Of a stretch of 64,000 nucleotides of DNA, positions 12,561 through 24,124 are shown in pieces; the first letter of the stretch is position 1, and each line of letters starts with the position of its first letter. The notes under the pieces are model-generated. The model did not search any database, had not been told where the DNA came from, and saw nothing but the letters and a program-made list of their open reading frames with translations. This DNA is from Uranotaenia lowii (lineage: Eukaryota; Arthropoda; Insecta; Diptera; Culicidae): assembly GCF_029784155.1 (NCBI RefSeq), contig NC_073693.1, forward strand, positions 28,808,343-28,872,342, read 5' to 3'. Both the position numbers and the translations under genes were made by a program.

Positions 12561-14022
12561 ATTATACCGCTGCAAGCTTTGAATAGAAATTTCAAATTTT
12601 AAATTTTCACTCCTCCCACAACTTTTATTGGTGGTTTTTGCTGCCAGAAATAGCAATACAAATTTTGGAAGCGATCAGTCCTGAATAAACGCAACAAGTT
12701 TTAGCTTTGTATGGAAATTTGTATGGGAAAAAAATTGTTGATTTATACCACGTTTGCAAAAACATTTCATCAAATTATTACAAACTCTAGCAAAGTCTGT
12801 CATTTTTAAATACTTTTCAATGAATTCAGATTTTTTTTATTTTGTAATGTTTATAACTTTTTTCATGAAATGCTTAGCACCTTGTCATGTTAGCGAAAAA
12901 TGTAGCTTAAAAAGAGTAAAAACCAAAAATCAAAGACCAAATCCATTTCAAGCCTAATTGAATATTCAGGATGATTTATTGTGCAAAAGTTTCTTCTTCC
13001 ATACCAAAAACTAAACGCGTTGCGCTAACTCAAGAATCAACCAAATCATCTCAAATTTTACACAGATGCTTGGTGACCCAAAAGGCATCGATTTTTCGCT
13101 TGCCGATATGCTTTTGCATATGGGAGCAAAAAGTCATTTTTTGCAGCGGTCTAATGTGTATTGATAAAAAAAACCTCTCCAAAAACTCTTCTTTTTCATC
13201 TTCATATTTGTATTATTTTCAAATAAATTTTCTTTATTTTACAGTATAGTTTATAAAATTTTATAATTTTTTAAGTTGAACTATTTAAATTTTACGAAAT
13301 ATTTTAAAGAATTCGTCTTTGTTTTATATTCTGAATTTTTGGGTTCTGAAAAGGTAATCATTCTAGAAGCATTTGAATCTTATTTTCTAATAGGATATAG
13401 ATAGTTTATACCTGCTGTCCTTTTCAGGACTCAGTATTTCAAAATATTCAGAGCTTATTGTTTCGAACTTTAAATCATCCGATTGAAAATTTATAAACCT
13501 TTAATTTATTTCCATTGAATCAAATCATATTTTCTGAATCGTTCATGATTTTTTTAAATAAGATCTTATTTTCAATAAGTTACTAATGGATTTTCAAAAA
13601 TTAACTTTTTTAACCTTCAATTATGATACTGGAAAAATTTTAATATAGGTTTTTATCAAATTTAATTCAATGATCAGCTATTGAATGAACTTTCCTAAGT
13701 TCAAAATGGGTTTCTTCTTATCTAGAGTTTACATTATTATAATTTTTTTTCAAACTCGAGAAACTACAGTGGCATTTTTCAATCAATCATTCAAATAAGA
13801 TTTAGGTTAATTTAAGGCTGAACTGTAGTGAATCATGGTAAAAATAGCATTCCTAGCGAGCATGTGATTGCTCAAATAAAATGAAGAAAAGAAATGTAAA
13901 TTGAGTTGAATAATCAATAACAATTATTTTCGTTTTCTTAATCATGGTTTATATTTACCATGTCTGACATTTATTTAAGAAATTAATATTTTTTTAAAAT
14001 CTGGTATAATCTATATTTTATG
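12561..14022. other. AT-rich non-coding stretch
   Basis: No gene recognised. Short open frames at 12754-12957 and 12971-13249 lack any motif and have AT-driven composition. Nothing repetitive beyond AT-rich wording was established. Confidence 0.35.
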
Positions 14023-14180
14023 TACCGGCAAACGGAGCATCATGCAACAGCGGGGTTAGATGCAACATTGGTATACACATCCCTGTTTTAGTTTTAAATT
14101 TTATATAAAGTAATCAAGTTATGTTTTTATGACTACAAAATGATGCTGCCATGATTTTTCACATCTTAAGTGAATATTCA

Positions 14181-15772
14181 CTAATCACTAATCACTAATC
14201 TTACTTCCACAGCCAGAACTTATGTCTGAGTCCCAAAGAATAATAATAGAGTGTTATTATTCTTCTTGTCTTTGTTCATGTTTTTGATTATTTTAACATA
14301 AAAACATTAAAATTATCAAAAACATAAAATGGTTGGGCCTACCATGGAGCAGAGAACGCAGAGACATCTGGAACACAGGAACAGGAAGAAACGTGGACCA
14401 CCAGTACCATACGTTTCAAATGGGCAATATCGTTGGAAGCACGCTAATAAAAATGCTCCTTGATGAAGAAACCATTCGTTATGTAAAATAACTTCACGAA
14501 TCACTGGGACCATTTTTTAACGGCTGGAAATGATTTATTTTGTACACAGAAATCACAAACGCTGAGTGTATAATCATATTGAAGAATATAATTTTATAAA
14601 TCAAAGGATTTGGTTTCAAAGCAAAACTTTTCTTTGTTGAACAGTTTTGGATTTCAGTGTACGATCATTTCTGGTCATCGACCAAGGATAAAGCGCCTTT
14701 ACTCGCTCTTAAAAGTAAAAAAAAAAAGAAGTGGGAAACATTAGTAGAACATGAAACCTTTAGAGCTTTGTAGCTCGAAAGGAGCTTTGTAGCTCGAAAG
14801 GTTTCATTTTTAAAAAAATTATTAATTTTTTTAAATTTAACTATTTTATAACCTTGAGAGATTGCGACAAATAATCAGCTTTCAATTCTTAATGTTATTT
14901 TTTTTTTATCTGGGATTTTAAACTTGTTTGCTTATTCATCCCGTAGTTCTTAATGTTATTGTGTTTCATTTAAATTTTCACTGTAGGAACAAAAAATCTA
15001 TAATGTACGGCCTCTCTCGTGCATTTAAGATATGCTCTGAAGAATTTTTTTATTTATCTGAAGAAGAATTGTAAGGCATGATTTGACAAAATTGACTTTC
15101 AAGAAAAATCTCATTCAAAATCTTAGCCCCAACTGATTTAATAGAGAAAAAAAAACCTTCTTAAAAAAACGACTCATAAATTAAAAAGCAAAAAAGTCGA
15201 GGCATGTTAGAAAGAGGCAACATTTAACCGAAAAACAATCGTTGGGAATTTACACAAAACAAAATTCCACAAAGAATATCAGCGAGGACAACTAATGTTT
15301 GCGATTACCGTTTAAAGATGATTATTTATTAAAAATTGATTTGGTAGATATTTTGTGAGACAGACCTCAATTTCCTGTGCTCGAAACGAATCAGTCCAAC
15401 GGACCACGATTTGGAAAACCAAAAGATGCACCAGGACACTCTGAAATTTGCAATTGGTTTTCCGCATCGACTCTCGAAAATCGAAGATACTTGAGTTTAT
15501 CCAATATTAAATATAATCTGATTTACTTTAAATAATTATCATGGAACGGACTCACCAAATACCACTTTCCCATCGTCTCTGGGCCGGCTTCAGCGCTGTA
15601 CAGCACATAAGGAAAACGATGGTCGATTTTTCATTATGCCGAAGGATGCTGTAGCTTTCGATCTCGACCACTTGATCACACTTAAAAACAATTCGACACT
15701 TCCGGCATTCCGACACTTCAAAAGTTTTTACATTTTAAATCAGTTTTAACACTTAAACATCCAAAATAATCT
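14181..15772 (-). mobile_element. Retroposon-like insert within element Y
   Basis: A 22-bp direct repeat (core TCTTAAGTGAATATTC) flanks the segment at 14159-14180 and 15773-15794; the outer sequence corresponds to the continuous family Y copy at 41160-41450. The left edge carries CTAATCA heptamers (14181-14203), which on the minus strand would be a 3' (TGATTAG)n tail, as many non-LTR products have. Near the other end, minus-strand sequence of higher GC (about 15700-15540) contains a consensus-like donor GGTGAGT after a short open stretch. It may be a retroposed transcript with an unspliced part or a 5'-truncated LINE; no reverse transcriptase was seen. Confidence 0.5.
14751..14808. repeat. 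Short inverted and tandem repeat
   Basis: ATGAAACCTTT and its exact reverse complement flank two tandem copies of AGCTTTGTAGCTCGAAAGG. It lies inside the insert in element Y. Function unknown; it could fold as a small hairpin. Confidence 0.7.
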
Positions 15773-16608
15773 CACATCTTAAGTGAATATTCATTCAAAA
15801 TTTAAAAAATCTTAAATCAATGTATGTACAAATTTTAACATTTTTCAATGCTGTAAAAAACTGTACCCAGATTGACGAATTGGCTAAATGTCCTACAAAT
15901 GAATTGGCTATCAACTACAAACTTCCTGTACCAACATTGTTGGTGTAAAAGTATTTCTCGAGCAATCACCAATTTTTTTTAAATACAATTTTTTAAAATT
16001 CAGTTACCTGTCTGGGGTAACATGCAACAAAATACAAATCGAAGAGACACCTTGTAAATCTCGTTTGCATGTGCTGGAATATGATTGTATTGCATCACAC
16101 GTTTGTCAACATTGAAATTTCATACATACAAACATATATTTTTATGATGTCAGCTAGTAGATATTTTTGTATTTTTTTACCCCTGAATGTATGCAGCATC
16201 CTTATGATCAGAAAAAAATGTAAAAATTAGTTTCAGCCGATCTAAAAATAACTGCAATCGGTATTTCTATGTGTAATGGTTTTTTGGCATCATAAATTAA
16301 TCAAAAACTTTAAATTTATATACGTTTTCATGTGATTTTTCATAAAAAACTATGTTTGTTGCAAGTTACCTTTTTTCTGAGTACAGTAAAAATCGCATGT
16401 TTTCTGGAAATAAAAAATAACTGAAGAAACCAATAATTATGCTGACAATGTCAATTTGATGTCCCACTAACATAAAAATTTTGATGCATAAAAAGTATGA
16501 TTATCTGTGGACGTGGGTTTTTTAGAAGCCATTGAAGTTGAAAAGTGTTGCATGTTACCCCAGTTGACGGTATTCTATTTGTGAGCATTAACTCTTTTGT
16601 CCGAAGCT

Positions 16609-18626
16609 TTAACACTAAACATACCGACACTTTGTATATACCTATTCATACCGCGAGCAGTCAAATGACGGCAAACACTATTTTCGCTAAAACTCCCTTG
16701 TTTCTCAACCGATTTTCACAAAATTTGTAGTTTTGAAAAGCTTTTAATTCGACTCAAATGTGTTTCTCAGACAACTTTCAGCTACAATCAATTATTTCTA
16801 AGTTATTTGAAGTTAAAAAAAAATTTCATGAAAAAACATGCCTCAGAAAATAGGTTGTAAATCAGTTATAAAGAGCTAGAAAAAAAATTCACTTAGTGCT
16901 TCCAAAAGCTGAAGTTAGAAGCTATATGTTGCACATATGGTATGTTTTTTTTTTTTAAATTCTAAGATCATGGCTACAAAAAATGTACAAAAGTTGTGTA
17001 AAACTCGTACTTTTCAATCAATCAACCGCCAAAGCTGTTCCTGTTAAAGCAGAAAATTTTTAAAAATTGAATTGGAAAGTTGACGTAATTTGTCACATTT
17101 TGGCATCTTTAGATTTTTAAAATACGAGATACATGATTTATGACGACTTTTCAAAGGTAGCTATTTTTCGAACTTTTTATCAATTGAGATTTTTTGAGGC
17201 AATCCCTACACCTAAATTCAGCTTTGCACTGGATTTTGAGTACTTTATCGTAAGGTTTAGGCTTTAAAACTATATGCAAAAGGAAGCAAATTTCATTCCG
17301 GTTCTAGTGGTGTAACTGCATTGGCGGTGTGATGCTTGACAAAAATATAATAAATATATTTCTGAATGTAAAACCAGAAAATTTGCGCTAATGCTTGTTT
17401 GTTTTTTCGTTTCCTTTCACCCGTCTTCGTGTGCAAAATAGCTTTGAGATATTACCACCCACTGCGCCCTTCTGCCAAGCAAGAATTTGTGCTGATTTTT
17501 CAAAATTCAGAAACTACTCCACTGTTTTATTTATCATATTTTTGTCAAGCATTACACCGCCAATGCAGTTACACCACTAGAACCGGTATGAAATTTGCTT
17601 TCTTTTGCATATAGTTTTAAAGCCTAAACCTTACAATAAAGTACTCAAAATCCAGTGCAAAGCTGAATTTAGGTGTTGGGATTGCCTCAAAAAATCCCAA
17701 TTGATAAAAAATTTGAAAAATAGCTACCTTTGAAAAGTTGTCATAAATCATATATCTCGTATTTTAAAAATCTAAAGATGCCAAAATGTGACAAATTACG
17801 TCAACTTTCCTGTGTTAACCACATAATGCCAAGTTGCAGGTTCAGTCACTTGCTCGACAGGTAGGTACGGGCAAGACCCGTTGTATCAGCGATGCATATC
17901 AACGACGATGAGTGATGAGGATAAACAGCATTTATGAGCGGCCGTGCGGAGAGATGTCATTTATATTCGCTCTCCATTTATTACGTTGGGCGCCTCCCAC
18001 ACATTTCCAATTCAATTTTTAAAAATTTTCTGCTTTAACAGGAACAGCATTAGCGGTTGATTGATTGACAAGTACGGGTTTTACACAACTTTTGTACATT
18101 TTTTGTAGCCATGATCTTAGAATTTTTTTTTTTTAAATATTCCATATGTGCAACATATAGCTTCTAACTTCAGCTTTCTGAGGCACTAAGTGAAATTTTT
18201 TTCTAGCACTTTATAACTGATTCACAGCCTATATTCTGAGACATGTATTTTCATAAAAAAATTTTTGAACTTCAAATAACTTAGAAATAATTGATTGTAG
18301 CTGAAAGTTGTCTGAGAAACATATTTGAGTCGAATTAAAAGCTTTTCAAAACTACAAATTTTGTGAAAATCTGTTGAGAAACAAGGGAGTTTTAGCGAAA
18401 ACAGTGTTTGCCGTCATTTGACCGCTCGCGGTATGAATAGGTATACCACATGTGTTATTCAAAAACCGCAACACTTAAAAAAAAATCAAAAACGCAAAAA
18501 TACTTGCATTTTGTAAATAAAAATAGTCCTGTCGTTAAATTTGCGAAAAAACATTTATATAAGGCGTAATCATCGTTTAAAGTTCAAAAACCGTCATTTG
18601 ACCGCCTCCGGTACGTTTAGTGTTAA
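16609..18626. mobile_element. Giant TTAA-flanked foldback element
   Basis: The two halves are long inverted repeats: about 16640-17365 is the reverse complement of about 17530-18440 apart from inserts. Outermost ends read TTAACACTAAACATACCG and CGGTACGTTTAGTGTTAA, so the element is bordered by TTAA, the target preferred by piggyBac-type transposons. A CGGTCAAATGACGG-like palindrome is repeated just inside both ends. The right arm carries a 193-bp insert (17811-18003) and an extra about 150-bp stretch near 18444-18600. No transposase is present. A transcript through it would fold into a hairpin of about 700 bp. Confidence 0.75.
17811..18003. mobile_element. Solo-LTR-like insert in the foldback arm
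   Basis: Comparison with the left arm of the inverted repeat shows exactly where this 193-bp segment entered. It begins TGTGT and ends ACACA, and TTTCC is present on both sides (17806-17810 and 18004-18008), absent as a duplication in the other arm. TG...CA ends with a 5-bp target duplication are typical of a solo LTR left by recombination. A tiny DNA element with TGTGT inverted ends is the alternative. No family was recognised. Confidence 0.6.
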
Positions 18627-19364
18627 ATTATGGTTTCATTCGAAAATTTAGATTTGAATTTTATTTCGGGTGATTCGGAAATATTGATTTGAAACTTGAA
18701 ATCAATGACTTACTGGATAAGGCATGAGTATTAAACCTTCATTCTGATTGTTTTGAAAATTTTGATTTATTTTATCACTAAAACTTATAACTTTTTCAAT
18801 CTGCATGATAATCATAAGTATAGAAATAGTGATAGGAATCAATTTCATTTTTTATTGTGTTTAATTTTGGTATTGCCATTATTTTTAGTAAAATTTGAAT
18901 TTCGAAACCCCTCCCCCCCTTTCCTCCCCCATGGACGGGTCCTTCGCAAGGACCTGGTCTTCTACATTTAGTATCCATTTCAAATTAAAAAATTGAATTA
19001 CGATACTTCAAGTTATAGTTTGAAAAATGATTTGATACTTCAGATTGCAAATGTCTAAGTAAGCCGCCATTGAGAATTTGTAATGGAAAGTTGTTCTCAA
19101 GAAGAGCTGCATGCAAGAACAAAGATGGTTAAAAATCTTCTCAACATATGATAAAAAAACAGACAGAAATACTGGAGTATGCGATCAAAGGTACTTAGAC
19201 AAATAATTTGCTTCCAATTTTCTGATGATCCTTTTTTGTTTGGGATCATTCCTAAATCTTTATTCGCCTGATCATAAATTGGCAAACTTCCAGTACCTAG
19301 TTACGACATAAATTTATCTCTTCAATTCAAGAGCTTAGGTTATAAGTTTCCTGAAATGAATAAA
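18627..19364. other. AT-rich non-coding stretch
   Basis: No gene recognised. A C-rich tract with CCATGGACGGGTCCTTCG lies at about 18908-18945. The short open frames on both strands look random. Confidence 0.35.
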
Positions 19365-19690
19365 ACTAGCTGCCCCGGTATACTTCGTTTTTCCTTTACA
19401 CTAGTCAATCGTTATTAAAATGTATAACTTCATCTTTTCACATCTTATCTTCTTCGTGCTCATGAATCAATTTTTATGAAAATAGTAATAAAATTGTTCG
19501 CCTTGTGTTTCCATTGAGATAGATTTTGTACGGAGCCCCCCTTCCATAAAATTTGAGATTCTCGAGACTATTGTACAAACCATCTCTGACCCTAAAAACC
19601 CTCGTATACCAAATTTCCCTTCATTCCGACCATCCGTTTATACGTGATGGTGTTACAAAGAAAACGCCTCCATTTCCAGTGGACCTGCTT
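19365..19690. repeat. Candidate interspersed repeat, CTAGCTGCCCCGG start
   Basis: The segment starts CTAGCTGCCCCGGTATACTT and continues with a conserved-looking body including GGTGTTACAAA. It resembles in wording a repeat widely seen in insect genomes (AGCTGACCCGGC-type), but I base this on memory only and saw no second copy in the window. Confidence 0.3.
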
Positions 19691-21051
19691 TTGTAATGAA
19701 GTATTTTATGACATTTTCTCCGTGTGTATCAATTTTTAACACACACCAAACGCAAACGATCTGGAATTGTAAAAGCATACAAAATTCATCGCAGGATGAC
19801 ATTTTTCGAAATTTATCCCAACGGCCGATTGAAAAAGGCTGAAAATCTTCTCAACGTCTCCATTTAGTTCAACAATCCCTAAGCGAGTTTAGTGAGGCCC
19901 AGATAGGGTATTCGGATGGGAAAGACCATTCACATAACAATTCACTCACTCACTAGCTTTTGCAAATCGCTTCGTCTGCTGGTTGTCCCAAAATGCACAA
20001 CCTCAGAAATCTGTGAAACCTCGGGATTGGCAGCCACCATCCCACTCAAATCCCGGTCAAATGGCGCTGCTAAAGGGAAGGGAAAACCGAGAGGAGGTGG
20101 ACTGCATCCGGTTGTTCCGAAAGGGGAGAAGAGGTGAGAACAAATGTAAATCGTAAATTTTTATTTCATTCCCGTATGTGTTCCTTCGCTTTATGTTTTT
20201 GTGTTCATGCTGATGTTGCTGTGAAATTCGGGTTTGATGCAAACATACTTTTACTGTAAATGCTTATGGATCCCGGAGCTCATTCAAAATTGCAATCGAG
20301 CAGCTTCTGGCTTCGGGTCCCTTCTGGGTGAAAAAAAAATAAACTTTTCACAGCGGCCGGAAACTTGCGCTTGCCCCACCTTTCCTCTTTTTGGACCAAA
20401 AATGAAGTGAAGGTGAGCTGTTTTACGAAGCAAAAGCTGGAAGCTGAAGCTGGGCCGGGATCGGAATCCGGCAGGGTCAGGGTAGTTATGCACACAAAGC
20501 CTTTTGTTTTCGAAGGTGTGTTTCAGGTTCGTTAGGTCGGGTTACAAATTACAGCTGTAAATTTTAATATGAAGCCGGAACTTTTTGTCCGGTTTGTTTT
20601 CACATTTCTCTCGCTAAACAAGCTTCTCCCGGTTCGCTTCCGGCTGTAAAACAACATCAGCAGCAATAGCAGAGGCACCGGATTTTGAAAGATCCTTAAA
20701 AAAATCAGATGTTATTTAGGATCGACCCATCTGAAATGGCGCGATTCCTGAATAAATAGAGAAAATCATTGCGCTGCTGGTGGGATGTTGAACGTAATAT
20801 AAAAACCATCCCCGTTCGTTACAAATCTTTTGACCCAGCTCGTCAGTGAAAGTCTTATTTGCCAATGTTGAAAGAAAATCCACTTGAAGAAGACTGCTGC
20901 TCGGTTTCAATGATTCAACTTCAACTTCAGGTATTTTGATTAACAAGCTCTGTCGCCGATTCGCTGCTACTTCTATTGCTCAGACAAAGAGACCGAAACA
21001 TCACAAGATGGTTCGGAAAATTGGGGTCAATATCATCCTTCGACAAGACCA
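19691..21051. other. Unique patch left of the RTE element
   Basis: About 19900-21050 is richer in GC than its surroundings with several CAG/GCAGC words, and has no other copy in the window. Short open frames (for example 20280-20495 minus in two overlapping frames) have no recognisable domain. It continues after the RTE element at 24496, so the retrotransposon interrupted it. Could be host regulatory or untranslated DNA. Confidence 0.35.
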
Positions 21052-21064
21052 GTTTAAACGAGTT
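21052..21064. repeat. Target-site duplication, left copy
   Basis: GTTTAAACGAGTT, identical over 13 bases to 24483-24495. These copies bracket the RTE element and define its borders. Confidence 0.93.
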
Positions 21065-21078
21065 ACTTACTTACTTAC

Positions 21079-24060
21079 TTAATGATCCCGCGCCGATCCT
21101 CCGGTGCATAGGGCCGTGGTAAAAGACCTCCACTGTTGACGATCCGGAGCCAGCGTCTTCACCTGGTCCCAGTCAAGATTTTCGTCGACAGTTCGGATTT
21201 CAGCGGCTAGGCTTCGCCGCCACGAGTTTCTGGGCCTGCCTCTTCTTCGATGACCTTCTGGATTCCAATCTAGCGCCTCTCTGCAAATCTCGTTTTCATC
21301 TTTTCGCAGCGTGTGCCCAATCCATCTCCACTTACGTTCTCGAATCTCGATTTCTAGCGCCCTTTGATGACACCGGCGATGTAGTTCCTCATTCGAGATC
21401 CAGTTGCCAGGCCACCAAGCGCGGATGATATTCCGCAGGCAGCGGTTTACAAATACTTGCAGTTTTCGCGTCGTCACCGCATATGTGCACCAAGTTTCGC
21501 ACCCGTACAGCAATACGGATTTGACGTTTGAGTTGAAGATTCGGATTTTCGTTCGTAGAGAGATCTGGCGTGACCGCCAGATGTTTCGGAGACTCGCAAA
21601 CGCAAATCGGGCCTTTCTGATACGGGTTTCGATGTCTTTCCTGGTACCACCATCAGGCGTTATCTGGCTACCAAGATACTGGAAGCACTCCACTTTCTCA
21701 ACTTGTTGCCCAGCTACCATGAAACTGCAGGGATTTCCTGTGTTGATCTCCATCGACTTGGTCTTTCCGACATTGACTTTGAGACCTGCTGCCTTGGAAC
21801 TTTCAGTGAGGTCGTCGAGTTTGCTCTGCATATCCGGTTGCGTTTGGGCGAGCAAAACAATATCGTCAGCCAGGTCAAGGTCGTTCAGATGCTCCATTGT
21901 TGAAGGATTCCACGGCAATCCTCGGTTCGGTGCACAGTCGATCGATCCAGTCAGAATCTCATCCATTACGATTAGAAAAAGTAGCGGTGATAAAATACAT
22001 CCTTGTCTCACTCCAGCAGTTACCGGGATTGGTTCGGACAAGACACCATCGTGCAAGACCTTGCATGAAAATGCCTCGTATTGTGCTTCGATGAGATGGA
22101 CTAGTTTCTCTGGGACCCCTCGTCGCCTTAGAGCCGCCCAGATGTTTTCATGGTTGAGTCGGTCGAATGCTTTTTCGAAATCAACGAACACCAGCAGAAG
22201 AGAGTCCTGGAATTCGTTGATTTGTTCCAGTATGATTCGTAGCGTTGTGATGTGGTCCACACATGATCGTCCGGATCGGAATCCAGCTTGTTGCCGTCGG
22301 AGTGTAGCGTCGATTTTCTCCTGGATCCTGTTCAGGATCACTTTGCAGAGTACTTTAAGGGTTGTACAGATCAACGTTATGCCTCGCCAGTTACCGCACT
22401 CTGTCAGGTCTCCTTTCTTCGGGACCTTTACGAGGATACCCTGCATCCAGTCGGCCGGGAATGTTGCAGTATCCCAGATGTCAGCGAAAAGACGGTGCAA
22501 CATTTGTGCTGACAGGGCAGGGTCGGCTTTCAGCATTTCAGCAGGGATACAATCGATCCCAGGTGCTTTGTTGGATTTCATGTTTTTGATTGCCGCTTCT
22601 ATTTCAGCCAGCGAGGGCGCTTCCGAGTTGACGCCATTTATGCGACTTACTGTAGGCGCCTCGAGCTGCGGGTTCTGTTGGCCATCGCTATTCGTGACTC
22701 GGAAGAGTTGTTCGAAGTGCTCAGTCCATCGTTTGAGCTGATCTGTTCGATCGGTCAATAACTGACCTGCTCGGTCTTTCAGCGGCATTCTTGCATTAGT
22801 CCTTGCACCACTGAGGCGGCGAGAAGTGTCATAAAGTAATCGGATATCTCCATTGGCGGCGGCTCTTTCCCCCTCTTCGGCTAGGGAGTTTGTCCAGGCT
22901 CTCTTGTCTCGTCTACAAGCTCGTTTAACTGCCTTTTCCAGCTCCGCATATCGTAAGCGGGCGGCTGATTTGGCTGACCCGGTACATGCCTGCTCAATTC
23001 CGACTTTCGCCTTTCTCCGATCATCGACCATCCTCCAAGTTTCATCCGACATCCATTCACTTCTTCTTCCACAAACTTTACCGAGAGTACCATGGCTCGT
23101 CGTGATAAAGGCATTCTTGATTCCACACCACTGTTCTTCGACTGTTCCGTCTGTCGGCAGCTCCGAGGCTCGGGATTCTAGCTGTTCAACGTATGCCCTT
23201 TTCACCTCTGGATTCTCCAACCGGCGGACGTCGTATCGACACCCGACTTTCTCCTCGCGCCGTTGGACACGCGCAACTCTCAGTCGTATCTCGCCAAGGA
23301 CGAGGTGATGGTCAGATGCAATGTCTGCGCTTCGCTTGTTGCGGACATCAAGAAGGCTCCTTCTCCATTTTCGGCTGATGCAGATGTGGTCAATTTGATT
23401 TTCTGTTCGGCCATCTCGGGATACCCAAGTGACCTTATGTGCTGGTCGATGGGGGAAGAGCGATCCACCGATCACCATGTTGTTGTTGCCACAAAATTCT
23501 ACAAACAGCTCTCCGTTTTCGCTCATCTGTCCTAAGCCATGGCGCCCCATGATGCGCTCAAGGTCTTGATTGTCGGAGCCAATCTTTGCGTTGAAGTCGC
23601 CCAAATGGATTTGAATGTCACCCTTCGGAATTCTCTCTACCACGCTGTTCAGTTGACTGTAAAACTGCTCTTTCTCCTGCAAATCGGCAACGTCAGTTGG
23701 CGCATAACACTGGACCATTGTAAGGTTTCTAACCCGTGTTCTAAATCTGGCTACGATTATTCTTTCGTTTATCGGTTCCCATCTAATGAGGGCCGCGTAG
23801 GCCTGCGGGCTTAACAGGAAACCAACTCCTCGTTCCCGAGTAGCATGTTCTCCTCGTATGCCAGAGTAAAGCAGGACTTGCCCGGATTGAGTCTTGTGTT
23901 CTCCAGTATTAGGCCAACGGACTTCGCTCAGTCCCAGAATTTCAAGCTTGAGGCGGCTAGCTTCTCTAGCAAGTTGAGCCAGCTTGCCTTGTTGGGCAAG
24001 GGTTAAAACATTCCAAGTTCCAATTCGTGTCCGTGTTTTCATGCTAAAAGTCGTCGCCAA
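21079..24060 (-). CDS. RTE ORF2: endonuclease and reverse transcriptase
   Basis: A 993-residue protein that nicks target DNA and copies the element RNA by target-primed reverse transcription in the nucleus. Endonuclease (exonuclease-endonuclease-phosphatase fold) spans about 10-260: GTWNVLTL at 14-21, SEVRW with E46, QCYAPTD at 117-123, LGDFNAK at 153-159 and ASDHHLV at 248-254. Reverse transcriptase spans about 490-770: NKAPGIDCIPAE at 497-508, QAGFRSGRS at 591-599, FVDFEKAFD at 625-633, GVRQGCILSP at 683-692 and ADDIVLLA at 731-738, giving aspartates 627, 732 and 733. The C-terminal part has a WIGHTLRKD motif and an Arg-rich stretch near RRRGRPRNSW, usual in this clade. No frameshift or stop is seen, and all expected catalytic residues are present. 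The start is the first in-frame Met upstream of the endonuclease; Met7 is an alternative. The stop TAA is part of the TAAG tail. Confidence 0.95.
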   Translation of the reverse strand: MATTFSMKTRTRIGTWNVLTLAQQGKLAQLAREASRLKLEILGLSEVRWPNTGEHKTQSGQVLLYSGIRGEHATRERGVGFLLSPQAYAALIRWEPINERIIVARFRTRVRNLTMVQCYAPTDVADLQEKEQFYSQLNSVVERIPKGDIQIHLGDFNAKIGSDNQDLERIMGRHGLGQMSENGELFVEFCGNNNMVIGGSLFPHRPAHKVTWVSRDGRTENQIDHICISRKWRRSLLDVRNKRSADIASDHHLVLGEIRLRVARVQRREEKVGCRYDVRRLENPEVKRAYVEQLESRASELPTDGTVEEQWCGIKNAFITTSHGTLGKVCGRRSEWMSDETWRMVDDRRKAKVGIEQACTGSAKSAARLRYAELEKAVKRACRRDKRAWTNSLAEEGERAAANGDIRLLYDTSRRLSGARTNARMPLKDRAGQLLTDRTDQLKRWTEHFEQLFRVTNSDGQQNPQLEAPTVSRINGVNSEAPSLAEIEAAIKNMKSNKAPGIDCIPAEMLKADPALSAQMLHRLFADIWDTATFPADWMQGILVKVPKKGDLTECGNWRGITLICTTLKVLCKVILNRIQEKIDATLRRQQAGFRSGRSCVDHITTLRIILEQINEFQDSLLLVFVDFEKAFDRLNHENIWAALRRRGVPEKLVHLIEAQYEAFSCKVLHDGVLSEPIPVTAGVRQGCILSPLLFLIVMDEILTGSIDCAPNRGLPWNPSTMEHLNDLDLADDIVLLAQTQPDMQSKLDDLTESSKAAGLKVNVGKTKSMEINTGNPCSFMVAGQQVEKVECFQYLGSQITPDGGTRKDIETRIRKARFAFASLRNIWRSRQISLRTKIRIFNSNVKSVLLYGCETWCTYAVTTRKLQVFVNRCLRNIIRAWWPGNWISNEELHRRCHQRALEIEIRERKWRWIGHTLRKDENEICREALDWNPEGHRRRGRPRNSWRRSLAAEIRTVDENLDWDQVKTLAPDRQQWRSFTTALCTGGSARDH

Positions 24061-24124
24061 AGTTCCAGATCGGTCATTTCTTTCGGATTCCGTAACAAGT
24101 TTATGAATCGGGAGCAGTAGGTTG

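Larger units (their letters stand above)
14025..16570 (-). mobile_element. Family Y TIR element, interrupted
   Basis: Ends are inverted repeats, CCGGCAAACGGAGCATCATG on the left and CCGTCAACTGGGGTAACATG inward from the right, matching at about 18 of 24 positions and both followed by CAAC. TA lies directly outside each end (14023-14024 and 16571-16572), as for Tc1/mariner-type insertion. The right part, about 15980-16570, aligns on the opposite strand with 40440-41160, and the left end with 41385-41449. An unrelated 1.6 kb insert sits at 14181-15772. No transposase is visible. Confidence 0.65.

Noticed and set aside
21404..22741. 445-codon open frame on the plus strand across the RTE element, and smaller ones beside it
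   Set aside because: They lie antisense to the ORF2 reading frame, which has full endonuclease and reverse transcriptase motifs; the plus-strand frames are shadows.
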